Source of the DNA: an uncultured Porphyromonadaceae bacterium
GTDB lineage: Bacteria; Bacteroidota; Bacteroidia; Bacteroidales; Muribaculaceae
DNA length: 64,000 nt
Assembly: GCA_947175605.1 (NCBI GenBank)
Contig: CAMWNH010000005.1
Coordinates: forward strand, 1-64,000
Reading direction: 5' to 3'
Below, one piece after another: positions 58,759-64,000 of the stretch. Within the stretch, counting starts at the first letter, position 1. Each line of letters begins with the position of its first letter. The notes beneath the pieces were generated by a model. The model saw only the letters and a list, made by a program, of their open reading frames with translations, did not search any database and was not told the DNA's origin. Both the position numbers and the translations under genes were made by a program.

Positions 58759-59280
58759 ATGCGAAAACTCCTCATACTTTTACTGCTGCTGGGCGCCATG
58801 TGTGCCTGCAAGACCACGGAAGCCAACTATCGCGCCGCCTACGAAAAGGCCATAGCCGGACGCGACTCCGCCGATGCCATCGAAAACACCATCTACGGCC
58901 GCGAGCGCAGGCAGGTCGGGTTCAGCTATGTGGTCGCTCCCGATGGCGATACCGTGGCCGTCAAGAAGCAACTCGTGCGCATCACCGAAGGCGGTGGAGG
59001 AATCCGCGAGAATCTCAAGCCCTATTGCGTGGTGGTCGGACAGTTCAAGCAGAAGTTCAACGCCGTGTCGATGCGCGACCGCCTCGCCATCGAGCAGGGA
59101 ATCCTGCCCGGCGCCTTCGTAGTAGAGACGGGCGAACCATACTATTATGTTGTGGGCGCCTCCTTCAGCTCCCTCGCCGAAGCAACGGCGTGTCTAAAAA
59201 AAATCACCGGAGAAAAGGCCATACCGTTCCGCAGCCCTCTGCCCTTCATCCTGCAGGCTACAGCTTCGCGGAAGCGATAG
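58759..59280 (+). CDS. SPOR-like domain lipoprotein
   Basis: Lipobox GAMCAC; YCVVVGQFKQKFNAVSMRDRLAIEQ..YYYVVGASFSSLAEATACLKKI. Confidence 0.75.
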   Translation: MRKLLILLLLLGAMCACKTTEANYRAAYEKAIAGRDSADAIENTIYGRERRQVGFSYVVAPDGDTVAVKKQLVRITEGGGGIRENLKPYCVVVGQFKQKFNAVSMRDRLAIEQGILPGAFVVETGEPYYYVVGASFSSLAEATACLKKITGEKAIPFRSPLPFILQATASRKR

Positions 59281-59298
59281 AAAAAACATTCACTTGCA

Positions 59299-60621
59299 AT
59301 GCAGAAACTCAGACACATTCTATCCGCTGCCGCGCTCGGACTGGCAATTGCCGCATCGGCCGCACCGACACATGTCGATTCACTGGTCAGTCTCAAAAGC
59401 GCTTCCACCCGCGTGGTGCATATCGACGGCCGTCCCACGGACGAAAAGGAACTCAAGGCCACACGCGACTCGATCATCCGCGTAATCAACGCTTTTTACT
59501 ACGACCAGTTCCGTCACTTCCAGGACCCCGACGCGCCCTACTTTCTCTTTATGAGCAAACAGGCCGGCCTTTCGATGGGCATAGGTGGCAGCGTGCGCAT
59601 GCGAGCCTACTACGACTGGAACGGCGCCGTGCCCACGAGTTCTTTCGCGCCATACACCATCCCCATTCCCGCCAATCCGCTGTCAATGCGCCACTTCGGC
59701 TCTACTCCGGCAGGAACGGCATTATTTTTCAGGGTAATCGGCCAGCACTCCCGCATCGGCGATTATCAGCTGTATATCGAGACGGATTTCACCGGCTATC
59801 AGAGCCGAGGCCTGAAGCTCAAGAAAGCCTACGCCATGGTGCGCGACTTCACCGTGGGCTACGCTAACTCCACCTTCTCCGACCCGGCCGCACTGCCTCC
59901 CGTGATAGACGGCGCGGGCGATAACAACAAATTCGCGCACACGGCCGTGCTGGTCCGCTACATGCCTTGCTTCAAAGGGCGTTGGAATCTTGGTGTATCC
60001 GTTGAGACACCCGAAACATCCGTCGACCAGACTTCTCTTGCAGCCAAGCCTCGCTCGGAATGGCTGCCTGATGCCGCTGCTCTGGTGCAGTATCAGTGGG
60101 CTCCGGGCCAGCACGTGCGCCTCAGCGGTATAGTCCGTTCGCTCCCCTACCGCGACATGACAGCCGGCAAGGACCACAATCCCGCCGGATGGGGCTTACA
60201 CCTTAGCTCCGTGGCCCACCCGACGCAGCAATTTACCACATATCTCAACTTCACGACAGGGCGTGGAATTGCCGGTCTCGGAAGTGATATGCAGTATGGA
60301 CATTACGACCTTATCGTCGATCCTTCGGACAAATCCGAATTATACGCTCCGCTCACGCTCGGATGGTCGCTGGGTCTGCAATACAACTTCCGCCCCGAAG
60401 TCTTTATGTCCGTCACAGCCAGCCAGACCCACCTGCGCACGCGCAAAGGCACACCGGGCGATGAATATAAGTGCGGAACCTTTGCCTGCGCCAACGTGTT
60501 CTGGTATATCGTGCCTCGTCTCAGCATTGCCGCGGAGCTCGACTTCGGCCGGCGCGCGAATGTTTCCGGCGAGGCCCGCAACGCATGGCGCGCCAACGCC
60601 ATGTGCGCCTTCACATTCTGA
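59299..60621 (+). CDS. Outer-membrane porin-like protein (DcaP-like family)
   Basis: Signal peptide; GGSVRMRAYYDWNGAVPTSSF; LKKAYAMVRDFTVGYANSTFSDPAA; beta-strand alternation with C-terminal aromatic AMCAFTF. Confidence 0.65.
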   Translation: MQKLRHILSAAALGLAIAASAAPTHVDSLVSLKSASTRVVHIDGRPTDEKELKATRDSIIRVINAFYYDQFRHFQDPDAPYFLFMSKQAGLSMGIGGSVRMRAYYDWNGAVPTSSFAPYTIPIPANPLSMRHFGSTPAGTALFFRVIGQHSRIGDYQLYIETDFTGYQSRGLKLKKAYAMVRDFTVGYANSTFSDPAALPPVIDGAGDNNKFAHTAVLVRYMPCFKGRWNLGVSVETPETSVDQTSLAAKPRSEWLPDAAALVQYQWAPGQHVRLSGIVRSLPYRDMTAGKDHNPAGWGLHLSSVAHPTQQFTTYLNFTTGRGIAGLGSDMQYGHYDLIVDPSDKSELYAPLTLGWSLGLQYNFRPEVFMSVTASQTHLRTRKGTPGDEYKCGTFACANVFWYIVPRLSIAAELDFGRRANVSGEARNAWRANAMCAFTF

Positions 60622-60642
60622 TCTTTCTCACGCATAAATATT

Positions 60643-60682
60643 ATCGCCGCCTGCGAACAATCCGCAGGCGGCGATTGTTTTA
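60643..60682 (+). terminator. Intrinsic terminator
   Basis: ATCGCCGCCTGCG-aacaat-CCGCAGGCGGCGATtgtttt. Confidence 0.8.
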
Positions 60683-60718
60683 GCTGTGTAATTCTACAAC
60701 GAAACTCTCATACTCAAT

Positions 60719-61300
60719 ATGGAACAGAAAAGCATAAAAGGTACACGCACCGAAAAGAATCTTCTCGCCGCTTTCGCAGGCGAAAGCCAGGCCCGTAGCC
60801 GCTACACCCTATTTGCACAGAAGGCACTCGAAGAAGGCTATCAGCAGATTGCCGCAATCTTCCTTGAAACAGCCGAACAGGAGCTCTCTCACGCCCGTGG
60901 CTTCTTTGCCTTCCTCGAAGGTGGCACAGTTACCATCACGGCAGGCTATCCCGCAGGCGTCGTAGGTTCCACCAAAGAAAACCTCGCAGAAGCCGCTGCC
61001 GGCGAACGCGAAGAATGGAGCGACCTTTATGACACTTTTTCCAAGACCGCACAGGAAGAAGGCTTCCCCCAGATCGCCAACCACTTCAAGCTCGTGGCTT
61101 CCGTCGAACAGATGCACGAAGCCCGTTACATGAAGCTTCTGGAGCGCATGGAGAACGAACAGGTGTTCCAGAACCCCGAAAGCGTAGAATGGATGTGCCG
61201 CAAGTGCGGTTTCACCGTCAACGCCAAGGCCGCACCCAAGCGCTGCCCCGTCTGCGGCGCCGATCAGGGCTGGTTCGAGCGCAAAGCCAACAACTATTGA
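60719..61300 (+). CDS. rbr: Rubrerythrin
   Basis: [31 protein letters not shown]-terminal rubredoxin [30 protein letters not shown]. Confidence 0.96.
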   Translation: MEQKSIKGTRTEKNLLAAFAGESQARSRYTLFAQKALEEGYQQIAAIFLETAEQELSHARGFFAFLEGGTVTITAGYPAGVVGSTKENLAEAAAGEREEWSDLYDTFSKTAQEEGFPQIANHFKLVASVEQMHEARYMKLLERMENEQVFQNPESVEWMCRKCGFTVNAKAAPKRCPVCGADQGWFERKANNY

Positions 61301-61324
61301 TCCATACCTATATCCCCCACTCAA

Positions 61325-61370
61325 CGAGAGAGAGGCTGCCTAACAACCAAAGTTAGACAGCCTCTCTTTC
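61325..61370. terminator. Intrinsic terminator downstream of rubrerythrin
   Basis: GAGAGAGGCTGcCTAAC...GTTAGaCAGCCTCTCTTTC. Confidence 0.8.
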
Positions 61371-61390
61371 ATTGTGGAATTACAAACTCT

Positions 61391-64000
61391 TTATCTTACA
61401 AACACTTTTTTACCATCGATTATATAGAAGCCGCGGCTAAGCTGCGAGCGATCAACATCGAGGCGTCGGCCTTCGATCGTGTAGATTCCGCGCAGAACCT
61501 TCGGCTCCGACTTCTCGGCATATACGGCCTCGATACCCGATGCACCCAGATTGTCGTCGCGCTTGGGGTTGGTATTGCGCCAGAAGAACACGTTGTCGAA
61601 CTGGAGCTTCGTGCCCGGACGGGCGCCGCAGTCGAAGTGGAGCAGATTCTTCGTGAACGAATTCTCCGTGGCGAACAGATCATGGCCGGCCACATCATTG
61701 AGTGCGCTCACGGGAATGTCGATATAATACCATTTACCGTCGCGGGGGAAGTCCGTCACAAGGCCGTCGCCCGAGCTTGCCGTGGTGAACCATACGGCAT
61801 CCTCGCAGAGGCCCATCTTATAAGGCGTGTGGCTAACATAGTCAGCGCTCCGCATGGCCAGATGCAGATAGTAGCCATTCTCGCTCAGCATGCTCAGGTC
61901 GCGGGCGGTTTCGAACTTGTAGGCAGCGCCCGACCAGTTCATCGAGCCGACAACGAGTGCCGGGAAGCCTTCGTCCATACCGAACGAGTTGGGACCTTCC
62001 ACATCAGTATCCTCGTCGTATGTACCCTCCCATACATAGAAGCAAACGTTGGATTCATCCACATTGTAATCAGCACGGATCTTACCGGCGAACTTCTCGC
62101 GCACACCCTCCGAGATTGCTACAGCCACGATGTCCTCAGCCGAGTCGAAATCGAATGTGGAGTTGCCCGAAGCATCGAGTGCCGCGTGTACATACGGGCC
62201 ACAGGGCGTATCATCCTTGCGATCCTCGTTGGCACGCGCATCGTTGCGGTAGAAGAAGATATTGTCGAACTGCACCTTTGCACCCGGAACACCACCCGTG
62301 GACAGAGCCACGATATTCTCGCCGAATGAAGTTGCATCGGGATAGAGCGGATTCGATATAATCAGAAGATCCTTCAGAGGAATATCGAACGAATACCACT
62401 CGCCGTCGCGGCGATAGTCGCCCAAAGCGGGTGTCACACCATCCGACGCACCGATGATGAACTGCACCTTACCCAGCGTGATTACCTGCGATGCGTGCTG
62501 GAGCACGTCATTACCCTTGAAGGCAATGTGGAACCAGAAATTCTCGTCAAGAACCGAAAGATCCTGAGGCTCAAGGAGCTTGAAACCACAGCCGCTCCAG
62601 GCCTGGTCGCCACGAACCGACATCGAGAAGTAGCTCACGTCCTCACCCATGGAGTTGCCAGGTTCGGCCTCAAGCTCGTCATATGTAGGAGTCGTCGTGT
62701 ACTCATACACCCAGTTGTAGAAGGCATTCTTGCCACCGTCCACATTCAGGTCAAGGAGCACCTTACCCTCGGCTGCGCCGCGCGTCGCATCGCTGGCCGT
62801 CACGAACACATAATCGTAGCTGTTCTCGAAGTCGAACGTGGGATTGCCCTCCGCATCAAGCGATTTCGATGCATAGCGGCCGATCTCCGTTTCCGTATCC
62901 GTTTCCGGGATATCCTTCACAGGCTCCACCGAACGGTAGAAGAACACATTGTCAAACTGAAGCTTAGCGCCACCGAAACCGCCCGAAAGGAAAGCGACGA
63001 CATTGTCGGAATACGATCGGGGATTGGTGAAGACAGGATCCTTGAGCGTGCGCAGCACTTTCAAAGGAATGTCGAATGAATACCACTTGCCGTCGCGCGG
63101 ATAGTCGCCCAGCGAGGGGTCCGTGCCGTCGGCGCGGCCGATCACGAACTGCGTGTTGCCCACCATCACGGTCTGCTTGCGGTGAGCCGCAACATCCGTA
63201 CCCTTCATGGCAAAATGGAGCACCCAGTCGTCGCCCTCGAGCATCGAAAGGTCCTTGGGCGTTCCGCCCGTAGAGGCGAAACCTGCACCCGACCATCCGA
63301 TATTGCCCACTTCCAGAGCCTGATAGTCCTCTTCAAGGCCGAATGAGTTAACGCCGCTCGGCGTCAGTGGATTGTAAGTGCCTTCCCATACATAGAAGAA
63401 ATTCTTCACGTCATCGACGTTGTAGTCGGCAGCGATATTCTTGCCCATGCCGATCATCATTTCCTGCACGCCGGCCGATGTGCCTATCAGCACGAAATCA
63501 TCGGCATTGTCCCAGTTGAAGGTCGAGTTGCCGTTGCTGTCCAGCGAGGCCGTGCCCCACAGACCGGGCTTCGTGTTCGGATCTTCCACGCCCTCTTCCT
63601 TCTCCTTATACTCCTCGCAGAAGGTGAAAGCCTCGTTGTCCGGCTGGCAGATGCGCACCCAGTCCACCTTGAGCTGTGCAGGCATCGCGGCCGTTATTCC
63701 ACCGGCGTTCATGATGCCCGGGAACATGCCGCCCACAGCCAGATTGAACAGAATGTGGAAAGGCTTGTGCATGTAAAGCCCTGCCGAGGTAGCCGACGAA
63801 ACATCCGATATGGACATTTCGTAGTAAGGAGCCGCATCGGCATTACGGTCGAGGTCGAGATACATCCGGATATAGTCCTCGTCCCATACGCAGGTGAACA
63901 GGTGATAGGCGCCATCCTGCAGACTGTAGGGAGCGTTCCCCGCCACGCCATACATGGGATAAGTATTATTCGAATTATAGAAACCCCAGTGGCATGCGCC
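61391..64000 (-). CDS. Secreted GH16-like glucanase (5' part outside window) with three repeated ExoP/CBM-like domains and T9SS-like tail
   Basis: GH16-like HLFTCVWDEDYIRMYLD...HKPFHILFNLAVGGMFPG...QLKVDWVRI; three copies of aLDxxGNsTFdfdnadD..; C-terminus LRGIYTIEGRRLDVDRSQLSRGFYIIDGKKVFVR. Confidence 0.75.
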   Translation of the reverse strand, partial: GACHWGFYNSNNTYPMYGVAGNAPYSLQDGAYHLFTCVWDEDYIRMYLDLDRNADAAPYYEMSISDVSSATSAGLYMHKPFHILFNLAVGGMFPGIMNAGGITAAMPAQLKVDWVRICQPDNEAFTFCEEYKEKEEGVEDPNTKPGLWGTASLDSNGNSTFNWDNADDFVLIGTSAGVQEMMIGMGKNIAADYNVDDVKNFFYVWEGTYNPLTPSGVNSFGLEEDYQALEVGNIGWSGAGFASTGGTPKDLSMLEGDDWVLHFAMKGTDVAAHRKQTVMVGNTQFVIGRADGTDPSLGDYPRDGKWYSFDIPLKVLRTLKDPVFTNPRSYSDNVVAFLSGGFGGAKLQFDNVFFYRSVEPVKDIPETDTETEIGRYASKSLDAEGNPTFDFENSYDYVFVTASDATRGAAEGKVLLDLNVDGGKNAFYNWVYEYTTTPTYDELEAEPGNSMGEDVSYFSMSVRGDQAWSGCGFKLLEPQDLSVLDENFWFHIAFKGNDVLQHASQVITLGKVQFIIGASDGVTPALGDYRRDGEWYSFDIPLKDLLIISNPLYPDATSFGENIVALSTGGVPGAKVQFDNIFFYRNDARANEDRKDDTPCGPYVHAALDASGNSTFDFDSAEDIVAVAISEGVREKFAGKIRADYNVDESNVCFYVWEGTYDEDTDVEGPNSFGMDEGFPALVVGSMNWSGAAYKFETARDLSMLSENGYYLHLAMRSADYVSHTPYKMGLCEDAVWFTTASSGDGLVTDFPRDGKWYYIDIPVSALNDVAGHDLFATENSFTKNLLHFDCGARPGTKLQFDNVFFWRNTNPKRDDNLGASGIEAVYAEKSEPKVLRGIYTIEGRRLDVDRSQLSRGFYIIDGKKVFVR

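Overview
The window is a gene-dense chromosomal segment that looks like a Bacteroidales (Muribaculaceae/Bacteroides-like) genome. The evidence is the TAnnTTTG -7 promoters, the rseC-rnfBCDGEA operon, GldH, short T9SS-like C-terminal tails, Wzi, RicT and DUF4105. Most of it is housekeeping: Rnf complex, folC, recX, prmC, obg, floA, cstA, U32 peptidase, ispE, nhaA, fabG, secA, queE/queD, cca, M24 peptidase, ricT, rny, zapA, ilvA, C1 peptidase, rubrerythrin. The most interesting accessory items are: (1) a ~1330-aa TIR - transmembrane - ~25-unit YD-like repeat array - PDZ-like protein with its own promoter (51660-55646); (2) an amidase followed by a lipoprotein with a C-terminal TM helix, resembling an endolysin/unimolecular-spanin lysis pair, behind a promoter flanked by a perfect 9-bp inverted repeat (32942-33829); (3) a legionaminic/nonulosonic acid pathway split into two translationally coupled half-operons about 8 kb apart, one containing an unassigned ATP-grasp enzyme; (4) a PafA-like alkaline phosphatase homologue that appears to have lost its metal ligands; (5) an intergenic small RNA with a Bacteroidetes promoter, a rod-like fold and an intrinsic terminator (6S/Bacteroidales-1-like). 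No tRNA, rRNA, CRISPR array or intact transposon was recognised. All assignments come from reading the translations and sequence by eye; no searches were run.
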